This document shows positions 16,612 through 25,216 of a stretch of DNA of 58,182 nt, one piece after another; position 1 is the stretch's first letter, and each line of letters opens with the position of its first letter. Where the stretch lies: assembly GCA_026390695.1 (NCBI GenBank), contig JAPLFL010000016.1:1-58182 (forward strand), in the 5' to 3' direction. Under the pieces are notes generated by a model. It was not told the DNA's origin. It made no database searches and worked only from the letters and a program-made list of their open reading frames with translations. The translations under genes and the position numbers were made by a program. The stretch comes from Candidatus Kapaibacterium sp. GTDB taxonomy: Bacteria; Bacteroidota; Ignavibacteria; Kapaibacteriales; UBA2268.

Positions 16612-18627
16612 ATGGAAAAAACAAACGGACAAATAAGAATTGGCTTTTATATTTGCCATTGCGGAACAAATATTGCGTCGTCAGTAGATGTTCAAAAAGT
16701 CACGGATTTTGCTGCCACACTGCCAAATGTAGTGGTAGCAAAACATTACAAATATATGTGTTCGGATCCCGGACAGGATATGATCATCAATGATATTAAA
16801 GAGCAAAACCTCAATCGTGTTGTTGTTGCTGCATGTTCACCATTTTTGCATGAACGTACTTTCCGAAATGCGACTTTTCAGGGAGGATTAAATCAGTTTT
16901 ATTTCCAAATGGTTAATACCCGAGAGCAAAATGCATGGGTTCATCTTGACCCACTGGCTTCGACCGATAAAGCAATTGACCTGGTCAGGGCTGCTGTTCA
17001 GCGTGTTGCTTCTCATAAACCTCTTGAGCAGAAAAAAGTGCCGATTCATCCTGATGTACTTGTTATTGGTGGTGGTATAGCTGGTATTCATGCAGCCTTA
17101 ACGCTTGGCAATGCCGGGAAAAAAGTATATCTGGTTGAAAAGGAACCTACAATAGGTGGACACATGGCCATGTTCGATAAAACATTTCCAACTTTGGATT
17201 GTGCTGCATGTATTCTAACACCAAAGATGTCGGCTGTGAAAAATCATCCTAACATCAAACTCTGCACCTATTCCGAAGTTGAGAAGATTGATGGCTATGT
17301 TGGTAATTTTAAAGTTACAATTAAACATAAACCAAGATTTATTATTGATGATCTTTGCGTAGGCTGTATGGATTGTGTGGAAGCCTGTGTTTATAAAGAA
17401 GCACGTTTCCCTGATGAATTCAATCAAGGATTATCGCGCCGTAAACCAGTTTATATGCCATTTCCGCAAGCAACACCTCAGTTGGTTTTAATAGATCCGG
17501 AAACTTGTATTTGGTTTAAATCCGGAAAATGCAAGAAAACCTGTGTGGATGCCTGCGAACGAAAAGCTGTGGACTTAGAGCAGCAAGCAAGGGTTGAAGA
17601 AGTAGAGGTCGGTTCAATTGTGGTTGCAACGGGCTTCCAGCCTTTTGATTCAAAGAAAATATCCTATTATGGCTATGGTAATTATCCAAATGTATATACA
17701 TCACTTGAGGTAGAGCGTTTAATTAATGCTTCAGGCCCGACTCAGGGAGTTGTAGTATTGCGTGATGGCTCTCATCCTAAGACAATAGGAATAGTTCATT
17801 GCGTCGGTTCACGTGATAAGAATACAAATTCATGGTGTTCGAGAGTCTGTTGCCTATATTCAGTAAAACTGGCACATCTTCTAAAAGAGCATACAGGAGC
17901 GGAGATTTACAATTTCTATATCGACATGCGTACTCCCGGAAAGAGTATGGAGGAATTTTATAACCGAATAGCAGAAGAGGGAATGAAGTTCATCCGTGGC
18001 CGTGTTGCCGATATTTATCCTGATATGAGTGATCCTGACCATAAGAAATTAATAATGAAAGCTGAAGACACATTGATTCAGGAAATAATAAAAGTACCAG
18101 TGGATATGGTTGTGCTATCAGTTGGATTAGAACCTCGTCACGATGCACAGCAAGTACGTAGGATGCTGAATATTAGTTGTTCGACAGAAGGTTTTTATAT
18201 CGAACGTCATCCGAAATTGGCTCCTGTCAGTACTTTCACAGATGGAATCTTTCTTGCCGGTTGTTGTCAAGGGCCGAAAGATATTCCTGATACCGTAGCT
18301 CAAGCAGGTGCAGCAGCAGCAGAAGTTCTTGCTCTTATCGACAGAGGATTTATCGAACTTGAACCAAACACTGCCTTCATCACCGAAGAAGAGTGCTCCG
18401 GCTGCAAGTCTTGCATCCATTTATGTCCTTATACTGCAATTTCATTTCTTGAAGAGAAAAAGAAAGCCTTCATCAACGAAGCATTATGCAAAGGCTGTGG
18501 AACCTGTGTGGCAGCCTGTCCATCGGGATCAATCAAACAAAATCTATTCGATGATGAAGAAATTTACAGCGAGATTGATGGAATTTTGAATTTTGACCAC
18601 ATTTCCAGGGAGTTAAGTTATGTATAA
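16612..18627 (+). CDS. hdrA: Heterodisulfide-reductase-type FAD/FeS protein HdrA
   Basis: 671 residues from ATG 16612. N-terminal FeS-like part (YICHCGTNIASSVD, YMCSDPGQDMI, AACSPFLHERTFR), FAD fold VIGGGIAGIHAALTLGNAGK and EKEPTIGGHM, the HdrA cysteine block LDCAACILTPKM, then ferredoxin sets CVGCMDCVEACVYKEA, a second one (CKKTCVDACERKAVD) and C-terminal CSGCKSCIHLCPYTAI and CKGCGTCVAACPSGSI. HdrA is the flavin centre that splits or merges electron pairs in hydrogenase-Hdr complexes. Here it overlaps mvhD by 8 bases, as in classical hdrA-mvhD units. Confidence 0.93.
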   Translation: MEKTNGQIRIGFYICHCGTNIASSVDVQKVTDFAATLPNVVVAKHYKYMCSDPGQDMIINDIKEQNLNRVVVAACSPFLHERTFRNATFQGGLNQFYFQMVNTREQNAWVHLDPLASTDKAIDLVRAAVQRVASHKPLEQKKVPIHPDVLVIGGGIAGIHAALTLGNAGKKVYLVEKEPTIGGHMAMFDKTFPTLDCAACILTPKMSAVKNHPNIKLCTYSEVEKIDGYVGNFKVTIKHKPRFIIDDLCVGCMDCVEACVYKEARFPDEFNQGLSRRKPVYMPFPQATPQLVLIDPETCIWFKSGKCKKTCVDACERKAVDLEQQARVEEVEVGSIVVATGFQPFDSKKISYYGYGNYPNVYTSLEVERLINASGPTQGVVVLRDGSHPKTIGIVHCVGSRDKNTNSWCSRVCCLYSVKLAHLLKEHTGAEIYNFYIDMRTPGKSMEEFYNRIAEEGMKFIRGRVADIYPDMSDPDHKKLIMKAEDTLIQEIIKVPVDMVVLSVGLEPRHDAQQVRRMLNISCSTEGFYIERHPKLAPVSTFTDGIFLAGCCQGPKDIPDTVAQAGAAAAEVLALIDRGFIELEPNTAFITEEECSGCKSCIHLCPYTAISFLEEKKKAFINEALCKGCGTCVAACPSGSIKQNLFDDEEIYSEIDGILNFDHISRELSYV

Positions 18628-19150
18628 AGAAAAAACTGAAAAAGGTCACCAGATTAAAATCGTTGCATTTTTCTGTAACTGGTGTACATATACCGCAGCA
18701 GACCTTGCTGGAGTTTCAAGAATAAAACATGCTCCTAATTTCAGAGTTATCCGTGTTATGTGCTCAGGAAGGGTAGATCCGCAATTTATTCTTGATGCTT
18801 TTTCCAAAGGTGCCGACGGTGTGCTCATTGGTGGCTGCCATCCCGGAGATTGTCATTATATCGAAGGAAATTACAAATGTCTCCGTCGTTTCCAACTTTT
18901 CAAAAAAGTTGTTGCAGACCTCGGAATAGAAGCTGATCGTCTGCGACTGGAGTGGATTTCCGCTTCAGAAGGTGATAAAGTCAGGCTGGTTATCAACGAT
19001 ATGGTTTCTAAAATTCAAAAATTAGGGCCATTGGACTTACCGGCAAAATATAAGTCATGGGATTCCGAAATGGAACTCCTTGAAAAGTGTGTCAGAGAGC
19101 AATCTAATGAAATAATTAAGGAAGAAATGGAGGTGATTAGTCATGGCTGA
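18620..19150 (+). CDS. mvhD: Hydrogenase delta (iron-sulfur) subunit MvhD
   Basis: 176 residues. MvhD carries a [2Fe-2S] cluster linking the hydrogenase to HdrA. Cysteines sit in AFFCNWCTYTAADLAG, RVMCSGRVDPQFI and IGGCHPGDCHYIEGN, all in family positions; the C-terminal tail past residue 140 is variable. It overlaps hdrA upstream and mvhG downstream by 8 bases each, indicating translational coupling and fixed stoichiometry. Confidence 0.93.
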   Translation: MYKEKTEKGHQIKIVAFFCNWCTYTAADLAGVSRIKHAPNFRVIRVMCSGRVDPQFILDAFSKGADGVLIGGCHPGDCHYIEGNYKCLRRFQLFKKVVADLGIEADRLRLEWISASEGDKVRLVINDMVSKIQKLGPLDLPAKYKSWDSEMELLEKCVREQSNEIIKEEMEVISHG

Positions 19151-20126
19151 TAAACCAAAAGTAGCATTTTATTGGTGCGCTTCCTGCGGTGGCTGCGAAG
19201 AATCAATCGTCGATTTAGCTGAAGATATATTATTCGTTGCTGATAATGTTGATATTGTAATGTGGCCGGTAGGGCTGGATTTCAAGCGTCATGATGTTGA
19301 AGCAATGCCTGATAAATCAATTTTAGCTGCATTGATTAATGGTGCAATCAGAACATCTGAGCAGGAAGAAATGGCTCATCTGATGCGCCAAAAGAGTCAG
19401 GTCGTTATTGCTTATGGAGCTTGCGCCCATCAAGGCGGTATCCCCGCATTAGCTAATCAATTTGAATTAGAAGAAATATTAAGATGGGTCTATCATGATT
19501 CACCATCAACTTACAATGATGAGAAAACCAGACCACAGACAAAATTCTATGATGAAAACGGCAGAATCCCTGAATTGCCGCAACTGTGGAACGTTGTCAG
19601 GACTTTGGATCAAGTTATTGATGTTGATTATTATTTGCCGGGTTGCCCTCCATCGCCGAAATTACTGAAAGATGCAGTGATCGCACTTCTTACCGGAAAT
19701 GTTCCACCCAAGGGAACTGTCCTTGCTCCTGATATTGCACTTTGTGAAGAATGCCCAAGAAAAGAGACTAAGCCTACGGACTTAGTTTTTGATGAATTCA
19801 AAAGACCTCATCAGGTGATGATTGATACGGAAAAATGTCTTTTAGCACAAGGCTTAATCTGCATGGGGCCAGCAACACGTGCGGGCTGCGGAGCATTGTG
19901 TACAATTGGCAATATGCCTTGTTCAGGCTGTTATGGCCCAACTTCGAGAGTAAGAGATCAAGGTGCTAAAATTTTATCATCAATCGCTTCGTCCGTAAAT
20001 GGAAAAACAGAGCATGAAATTGATAAAATAATAGCCGGAATCCCAGATCCAGTCGGTACTTTCTATCGTTATGGATTAGCTGGTTCAATTCTAAGGAAAA
20101 AAGTTAAATTTGAGGAAAGGGTATAA
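19143..20126 (+). CDS. mvhG: NiFe hydrogenase small subunit, group 3c-like
   Basis: 327 residues. The proximal cluster ligands are CASCGGCEESIVDLAE near the N-terminus, GACAHQGGIPALAN in the middle and LPGCPPSPKLLKDA. A second cysteine-rich part (CEECPRKETKPTD, then GAGCGALC-like and PCSGCYGP) binds further clusters. It lacks a Tat signal, so the enzyme is cytoplasmic. It pairs with MvhA directly downstream and passes electrons to MvhD. Low similarity of the C-terminal third to archaeal MvhG is expected in bacterial homologues. Confidence 0.93.
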   Translation: MADKPKVAFYWCASCGGCEESIVDLAEDILFVADNVDIVMWPVGLDFKRHDVEAMPDKSILAALINGAIRTSEQEEMAHLMRQKSQVVIAYGACAHQGGIPALANQFELEEILRWVYHDSPSTYNDEKTRPQTKFYDENGRIPELPQLWNVVRTLDQVIDVDYYLPGCPPSPKLLKDAVIALLTGNVPPKGTVLAPDIALCEECPRKETKPTDLVFDEFKRPHQVMIDTEKCLLAQGLICMGPATRAGCGALCTIGNMPCSGCYGPTSRVRDQGAKILSSIASSVNGKTEHEIDKIIAGIPDPVGTFYRYGLAGSILRKKVKFEERV

Positions 20127-20127
20127 C

Positions 20128-21636
20128 ATGGAAACTGGAATTAAAGAAAATTGGAATGAAGCTCAGGCTCGGTCAAACACAAGACGCATAGTTGTTGACC
20201 CGATAACACGCCTTGAAGGACATGGAAAAATTGATATTTTCCTTGATGATAAAGGTGATGTTGAAAGAGCATATTTTCAAGTGCCGGAACTTCGGGGCTT
20301 TGAAGTATTCAGCCGTGGACGTCCTGCAGAAGATATGCCTCAGATTACCAGCAGAATATGCGGGGTCTGCCCGACAGCTCACCACATGGCTGCCACAAAG
20401 GCTCTTGATGATTTGTATAAAGTCGAGCCAACATCCACAGCCAAGAAAATCAGAGAACTGGTCTATAATATCTTTTTCTTAGAAGATCATGCACTCCATG
20501 TTTATGTGCTTGGTGGCCCTGATTTCATAGTCGGGCCTCAGGCTCCTAAGGAATTAAGGAATATTTTAGGTGTAATTCAAAAAGTGGGAATTGATATTGG
20601 CAAAAGAGTGATTGGAACGCGGCGCCAGTTGCGCGAATTGATCACTTATCTCGGTGGAAAGGTAATTCATCCGGTTTTGGGACTCCCCGGCGGAGTAGCC
20701 AAGAGACTTGCTCCCGAAGATTTGCCAAAATTCAAAGAAATTGCAAAAGAAGGACTTGATTTTGCACTTTTTACTCTTCAGGTTTTCAAGGATATTGTTT
20801 TGAAAAATGAGGAATATGTGAAATTAATAACTTCTGATGCTTATACCCATGAAACTTACTATATGGGCTTGGTTGATGAAAATAATAAAGTCAATTTTTA
20901 TGATGGCTTGATTCGTGTCGTTGATCCAAGTGGTAAGGAATATGCAAAGTTCCATACTCATGATTATCTTGATTATGTAGCTGAACATGTCGAACCGTGG
21001 AGCTATATTAAATTCAACTATTTGAAACCTCTGGGCTGGCGTGGTTTTACCGACGGTCCTGATACGAGTATTTTTTCAGTTGCTCCGCTTGCAAGGTTGA
21101 ATGCCGCTGACGGAATGGCTACTCCTGAAGCACAAAAGGCTTATGAAGAAATGTTTACTGTTTTGGGTGGTAAGCCGGTTCATTATACTTTGGCTAATCA
21201 TTGGGCAAGAGTTGTTGAGATGATTTATGCAGCAGAACGTATTGTCGAGTTAGTCAATGATGAGGAAATTACAAGCAAAGACATCAGGACGATTCCTACA
21301 AATAAGCCATCTGTCGGAATAGGAGTAGTGGAAGCACCTCGTGGGACATTATTTCATCATTATGAAACTGGGGAAACCGGATTGATTGAAAAAGCTAATT
21401 TAATCGTTGCCACTCAGAATAATGCATCGCGAATAGCCATGAGTGTGGAGAAATCTGCAAAAGCATTAATCCATAATGGCAATGTTTCCGAAGGGCTATT
21501 GAACATGATCGAAATGGCTTTCAGAGCTTATGATCCTTGTCACGGTTGTGCTACTCATTCGATACCCGGACAGATGCCGCTTGTAGCCAGAATTTATAAT
21601 AAAGATAAGAATATAGTGGAGGAGATTAAAAGATAG
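20128..21636 (+). CDS. mvhA: NiFe hydrogenase large subunit, group 3c-like
   Basis: 502 residues from ATG 20128; an in-frame TTG at 20110 overlaps mvhG and would add six residues before the ribosome site GAGGAAAGG. The Ni-Fe site ligands are present in L1, RICGVCPTAHH (about residues 71-81), and L2, DPCHGCATH near the C-terminus. The 25 or so residues after the His (SIPGQMPLVARIY and onward) form the tail removed by the endopeptidase encoded at 22794. The N-terminal DPITRLEGHGKI is the usual large-subunit start. The enzyme oxidises or evolves H2 in the cytoplasm. Confidence 0.95.
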   Translation: METGIKENWNEAQARSNTRRIVVDPITRLEGHGKIDIFLDDKGDVERAYFQVPELRGFEVFSRGRPAEDMPQITSRICGVCPTAHHMAATKALDDLYKVEPTSTAKKIRELVYNIFFLEDHALHVYVLGGPDFIVGPQAPKELRNILGVIQKVGIDIGKRVIGTRRQLRELITYLGGKVIHPVLGLPGGVAKRLAPEDLPKFKEIAKEGLDFALFTLQVFKDIVLKNEEYVKLITSDAYTHETYYMGLVDENNKVNFYDGLIRVVDPSGKEYAKFHTHDYLDYVAEHVEPWSYIKFNYLKPLGWRGFTDGPDTSIFSVAPLARLNAADGMATPEAQKAYEEMFTVLGGKPVHYTLANHWARVVEMIYAAERIVELVNDEEITSKDIRTIPTNKPSVGIGVVEAPRGTLFHHYETGETGLIEKANLIVATQNNASRIAMSVEKSAKALIHNGNVSEGLLNMIEMAFRAYDPCHGCATHSIPGQMPLVARIYNKDKNIVEEIKR

Positions 21637-21750
21637 GTAGGTAAAAGAACGAAAGAACCCCTTCCTAACCCTACCCGAAGTGGAGTGAATAAAGCCATGT
21701 TCCAGCTCCCTCCGCTTCGGGGTAATGGTAGGTTGATAGTGAATTTAATT

Positions 21751-21810
21751 GTCATTGATGCGAATGCATGAATCTCAAACGACGCTATTGAAGGGGATTC
21801 CTGTATTCGA
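21751..21810. repeat. Dispersed hairpin element, copy 2a (decayed)
   Basis: GTCATTGATGCGAATGCATG at 21751 and GGGGATTCCTGTATTCGAGA ending near 21812 correspond to the two arms of the core of copy 1, with many substitutions. Confidence 0.6.
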
Positions 21811-21812
21811 GA

Positions 21813-21936
21813 GTGTGTGAAAACGAGGAAATTCCCATGGAATGTCATTCCCGCTCATGCGGAAATTTCCTTCCAGTGCCAATCAGGGGATTCCTGCATG
21901 CGCAGGAATGACAAGAAATTGCAGTTTTCACACAAG
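21813..21936. repeat. Dispersed hairpin element, copy 2b (type II outer arms)
   Basis: Outer arms GTGTGTGAAAAC (21813-21824) and GTTTTCACAC (21924-21933) enclose a core running from GTCATTCCCGCTCATGCGG at 21844 to GGGGATTCCTGCATGCGCAG and GAATGAC at 21912. The core matches copies 1 and 3, while the arms differ from the CTCAAAAG type. Confidence 0.75.
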
Positions 21937-22039
21937 CTCATTTATAGGAATGACAATTCCTTGATTAATTCCCCTAACTTAGTTACATTACCCTTCGGGG
22001 AGGCTTAGGGAGGGGTTCTTATAAAAAAGTAGGATAGTT

Positions 22040-22750
22040 ATGAATAATGAATTATTGATTTTATCAGGGATTGCAATTTCAACTGGTTTGGTTCATACTA
22101 TATTGGGACCTGATCATTATGTTCCTTTTATTGCTTTGGCTAAAGCAAGGGATTGGAGCAAGTTGAAAACCGCAACCATTGTGCTATTATGCGGATTGGG
22201 ACATGTTTCTTCCTCAATAATTATTGGTTTTTTAGGAATTGCACTGGGTTGGTCTTTGAGTTCATTAACAGCCTTTGAATCTGCCCGTGGTGAAATTGCT
22301 GGCTGGCTTCTAATTGCTCTGGGATTGGTTTATCTTGTTTATGGAATAAGATATGCTTTTAAAAATCAGTCACATGAACATGTTCATTTTCACCATGATG
22401 ATGGTTTTCATGTTCATGAACATCAGCATAGAAAAGAACACAGCCATGTTCATGTGAATGAGAAGAAACATACAACTCAGTGGGTTTTATTCTTGATTTT
22501 TATTTTCGGGCCTTGCGAGCCGCTCATTCCAATAGTAATGTATCCGGCGATAAAACATAATTATTTTGGTGTTTTTTGGGTTTCTCTTTTGTTCTCAGTT
22601 GCAACACTTATTGTGATGCTAAGTGTGACTTTATTGGCAATTTCCGGATTGAAATTTGTTCCTTTTAGTCGGTTAGAGAGATATACTCATGTTTTTGCAA
22701 GTATTGCAATATTATTTTGTGGGGTTGCAGTTAAGTTTTTGGGATTGTGA
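22040..22750 (+). CDS. Nickel/cobalt transporter (UreH/SafE-like) with His-rich loop
   Basis: 236 residues, six predicted membrane helices. Helix I has GLVHTILGPDHYVPFIAL, the H-x-GPDH metal motif of this superfamily. A central cytoplasmic or periplasmic loop of about 45 residues is packed with His (HEHVHFHHDDGFHVHEHQ), and a second motif FIFGPCEPLIPIVMYPA lies near residue 155. It probably imports Ni2+ for the hydrogenase encoded just upstream. The gene starts at ATG 22040. Substrate could also be Co2+; the location between mvhA and the maturation genes favours nickel. Confidence 0.8.
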   Translation: MNNELLILSGIAISTGLVHTILGPDHYVPFIALAKARDWSKLKTATIVLLCGLGHVSSSIIIGFLGIALGWSLSSLTAFESARGEIAGWLLIALGLVYLVYGIRYAFKNQSHEHVHFHHDDGFHVHEHQHRKEHSHVHVNEKKHTTQWVLFLIFIFGPCEPLIPIVMYPAIKHNYFGVFWVSLLFSVATLIVMLSVTLLAISGLKFVPFSRLERYTHVFASIAILFCGVAVKFLGL

Positions 22751-22793
22751 AGATGATTAAATGATAGTAAGGTAGTCCTTTGGGAATAAAGTT

Positions 22794-23285
22794 ATGCAAG
22801 ATAAAATTTTAATAATAGCTCTCGGAAATGATCTTCTTGGTGATGATGGCTTGGGTATTGTGGCTTCAGCAATTTTAAGAGAACGATTGCATGATATTAT
22901 TGAAATTGAAGATGTTTTCGGTGGTGGACTCGAGCTTTTAGATTTAATTGAAGGGAAAGATAAGGTGCTGATTTTGGATTCGATTCAAACCGGAACAAAT
23001 GAAATAGGTACTATCATGGAAATTGATCCTGAAAAACTTTCTGCATTTCAGGCTTATTCTCCGCATTATATCGGACTGCCGGATGTACTCAGGCTTGGGA
23101 AGGAATTGAATGTAAAATTACCTGAGATAATTAAAATTTTATGTATGGAAATTCCATTTTCTGAAGAAATTAAACAAGGTTTAAGTTTGAAAATAAAAGA
23201 AAAATTACCAGAATTTTGCAAAATGGCTGAACAAATTATTAGGCAATGGGGATTGGATTATTATATAAGATTAGAAAGGTTTTAA
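22794..23285 (+). CDS. Hydrogenase maturation endopeptidase (HycI/HupD/FrhD family)
   Basis: 163 residues. These Ni-dependent proteases clip the C-terminal tail of the large subunit after Ni insertion. ALGNDLLGDDGLGIVAS (about residues 9-25) and DVFGGGLELLDLIEGKDKVL are the family blocks, with Glu/Asp and SPHYIGLPDVL (metal-binding His) in place. The substrate is presumably MvhA, which ends with a 25-residue extension after DPCxxCxxH. It starts 43 bases after the nickel transporter gene. Confidence 0.9.
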   Translation: MQDKILIIALGNDLLGDDGLGIVASAILRERLHDIIEIEDVFGGGLELLDLIEGKDKVLILDSIQTGTNEIGTIMEIDPEKLSAFQAYSPHYIGLPDVLRLGKELNVKLPEIIKILCMEIPFSEEIKQGLSLKIKEKLPEFCKMAEQIIRQWGLDYYIRLERF

Positions 23286-23302
23286 ATGATGGATATTAAA
23301 GA

Positions 23303-23487
23303 GGCAGCCTCAAAAGTCTCGTTTCTGTCACTTGTGGGAAAGAGACAGTGTGAAAACTGCAATTTCTTGTCATTCCTGCGCATTCAGGAATCCCCTGATT
23401 GGTACTGGAAGGGGATTCCCGCATGCGCGGGAATGACAGATACGTTATTATTTCGAGTTTTCACACAGTCTCATGTGCGGGAATGAC
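23303..23487. repeat. Dispersed hairpin element, copy 3, apparently nested in another copy
   Basis: Core 23368-23436: GTCATTCCTGCGCATTCAGG pairs with the arm ending GCGGGAATGAC. Type II outer arms GACAGTGTGAAAACT (23343-23357) and AGTTTTCACACAGTC (23456-23470) enclose it. Flanks on both sides are halves of a second element: GCCTCAAAAGTCTCGTTTCT and GTCACTTGTGGGAAA on the left, TCATGTGCGGGAATGAC on the right. I infer a nested insertion. Confidence 0.7.
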
Positions 23488-23535
23488 AATTTGTTAAATA
23501 TTTTACTTTCAACTTTACAAACTTTTAACTGATTT

Positions 23536-23880
23536 ATGCACGAAGTATCAATAGCAAGCGAAATAATCGAAATTGTCAGACAAAATTTACCTGATGGTTT
23601 TGATAATAAAGTAAAATCCGTTAAATTGGATTTGGGAGAATTTACAAATATTGTTCCTGAAGCATTGAAATTTGGTTTTGAGGTACTAACAGAAGGAACA
23701 GAATTAGACGGAGCTCAATTAATAATGAATATTTTACCTCTTAAAATTGAATGCCAGATTTGTGAAAATGTATCTCTTACCGAACCTGGATATTTTTTTT
23801 GTGTAAAATGCGGAACTGATAAAGTGAATATAATATCGGGAAAAGAAATGAAAGTTGTGGAAATTGAGATTTATGATTAG
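23536..23880 (+). CDS. hypA: Hydrogenase nickel chaperone HypA
   Basis: 114 residues. HypA delivers Ni2+ to the large subunit together with HypB. MHEVSIASEIIEIV gives the Ni-binding His2-Glu3 start, VKLDLGEFTNIVPEALKFGF fits the middle domain, and the zinc knuckle is CQICEN (about residues 74-79) with FFCVKCG (about 91-97). Start ATG 23536. It is separated from the protease gene by the nested hairpin element. Confidence 0.95.
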   Translation: MHEVSIASEIIEIVRQNLPDGFDNKVKSVKLDLGEFTNIVPEALKFGFEVLTEGTELDGAQLIMNILPLKIECQICENVSLTEPGYFFCVKCGTDKVNIISGKEMKVVEIEIYD

Positions 23881-23921
23881 AACAACATCTTCAGATGGCT
23901 TATTCGTTCAAAAAATTTGGA

Positions 23922-24047
23922 GTCTGACTCAAAAGTTGAATATTTGTTAAAAATGTCATTCCCGGGCATGCGGGAATCCGCTACCAGTGCCACTTTTGGA
24001 GATTCATACACTGGCATCAATGAAAGAATCGAAACTTTTGAGACAGC
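23922..24047. repeat. Dispersed hairpin element, copy 4 (type I outer arms)
   Basis: Outer arms GTCTGACTCAAAAGTT (23922-23937) and AACTTTTGAGACAGC (24033-24047) enclose a core beginning GTCATTCCCGGGCATGCGGG at 23955 and ending in a degenerate CACTGGCATCAATGAAAG. It fills the hypA-hypB gap. Confidence 0.7.
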
Positions 24048-24154
24048 TTCATGGCTATTGATTATTAGGATTAAGGAGTGTGTAACAACCCTGATGACAG
24101 GTGAGATTAAAAAGATATTTAATTTGCTGAAAAGAAATAAATTTAAGGAAACAA

Positions 24155-24805
24155 ATGAGTTTAATAACAATCGAAAAAAAAGTGCTTGAGGCTAATAATA
24201 GCATCGCTGATGAAAACAGAAGTAAATTTAAAGAGAAAGGAATTTTCTCAATTAATTTAATTAGTTCTCCCGGATCGGGCAAAACCAGTCTTGTTGAGCA
24301 AACAATAATTCATTTGAAAGATAAAATGAAAATCGCTGTGATTACAGGCGATATTCAAACTAATCTTGATGCCGAAAGAATTGATAAATTCGGTGTTCCG
24401 GTTGTTCAGATTATTACAAATGGTGGCTGCCATTTGGATGCAAGTCTTGTTCGGAATGCTTATAAGGAAATTGAAAATGAGGATATTGAATTGTTAATAA
24501 TTGAAAACGTCGGCAATTTAGTCTGCCCTTCCGAATATGATTTGGGTGAGAATCACAAGATTTGTGTGATGAGCGTTACCGAAGGAGACGATAAACCACT
24601 GAAGTATCCTTTAATTTTCCATCATTCCGAAGCTTTCGTGATAAATAAAATTGATCTGATTCCTTATCTTAAATGTTCTCTTGATGAGATGAGGAATAAT
24701 GCTGTTAAAGTGAATCCTAAACTTAAAGTATTTTCAACTTCGTGTTATTCTTGTGAAGGAATGGACGAATGGACTAAGTGGCTGTTTCATCAATGTAGGA
24801 TGTAA
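24155..24805 (+). CDS. hypB: Hydrogenase nickel incorporation GTPase HypB
   Basis: 216 residues. HypB is the GTPase that drives Ni insertion with HypA. P-loop SSPGSGKTSLVEQTI (about residues 37-51), GDIQTNLDAERI, NGGCHLDASLV, ENVGNLVCPSEYDLGE and NKIDLIPY (G4-like NKxD) are all present. It lacks the N-terminal poly-His stretch of some homologues, consistent with the separate His-rich transporter nearby. Start ATG 24155. Confidence 0.95.
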   Translation: MSLITIEKKVLEANNSIADENRSKFKEKGIFSINLISSPGSGKTSLVEQTIIHLKDKMKIAVITGDIQTNLDAERIDKFGVPVVQIITNGGCHLDASLVRNAYKEIENEDIELLIIENVGNLVCPSEYDLGENHKICVMSVTEGDDKPLKYPLIFHHSEAFVINKIDLIPYLKCSLDEMRNNAVKVNPKLKVFSTSCYSCEGMDEWTKWLFHQCRM

Positions 24806-24829
24806 AATTAAGAATTAAAAAGTTAGATT

Positions 24830-25132
24830 ATGAAAGTGCTGAACATCAGAAAAATTCGGAATTGTCGTCAAATTGATATAATGTATGATTTGGAATTTGA
24901 TTATGAAATTACAAAACATTTTATTGATCATCTTGCCAAAATTGCAGCATGCGAGTATTTTCCGAATTTCCCAAAGCCATTTTTTAGGATATATTTACAT
25001 GAGCATTTGATGATTAAGGGATCAGTGGGAAATTCGATTGTAAGAGTTGTTGTATTGAATTTAATTTATAGTCAATCGGTTAAAGAAAGTATTGAGAATT
25101 TTATTGTTCATGCGGAAGGTTATACGAGATAG
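24830..25132 (+). CDS. Uncharacterised small protein between hypB and hypF
   Basis: 100 residues, no family recognised. It is rich in beta-prone and aromatic residues (IDIMYDLEFDYEITKHFI, AACEYFPNFPKPFFRIYLHE), with one Cys and several His, and no signal peptide or membrane helix. It starts 25 bases after the hypB stop and is followed closely by hypF in the same direction, so it is probably part of the maturation operon. Base composition matches its neighbours, so I take it as real. A role in maturation is inferred only from position. Confidence 0.55.
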   Translation: MKVLNIRKIRNCRQIDIMYDLEFDYEITKHFIDHLAKIAACEYFPNFPKPFFRIYLHEHLMIKGSVGNSIVRVVVLNLIYSQSVKESIENFIVHAEGYTR

Positions 25133-25216
25133 TAAAGTTCATAATGTTGGTAAAGTTGTTGGTTGATTTTTATTATTTATGACTATTCAAATAAGAAATT
25201 ATATTCTATTAGATCA

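Larger units (their letters stand above)
21637..22039. other. Gene-free stretch with two dispersed elements
   Basis: Between mvhA and the nickel transporter gene there is no gene. It is mainly two hairpin elements and GC-rich flanks (CCCCTTCCTAACCCTACCCG and its inverted counterpart near 21977-22015, CCTAACTTAGTTACATTACC and CTTCGGGGAGGCTTAGGG), which themselves look like an older inverted repeat pair. Confidence 0.5.

Noticed and set aside
23286-23486. 66-codon frame between the protease and hypA
   Set aside because: It runs through the hairpin element; it is a by-product of the repeat.
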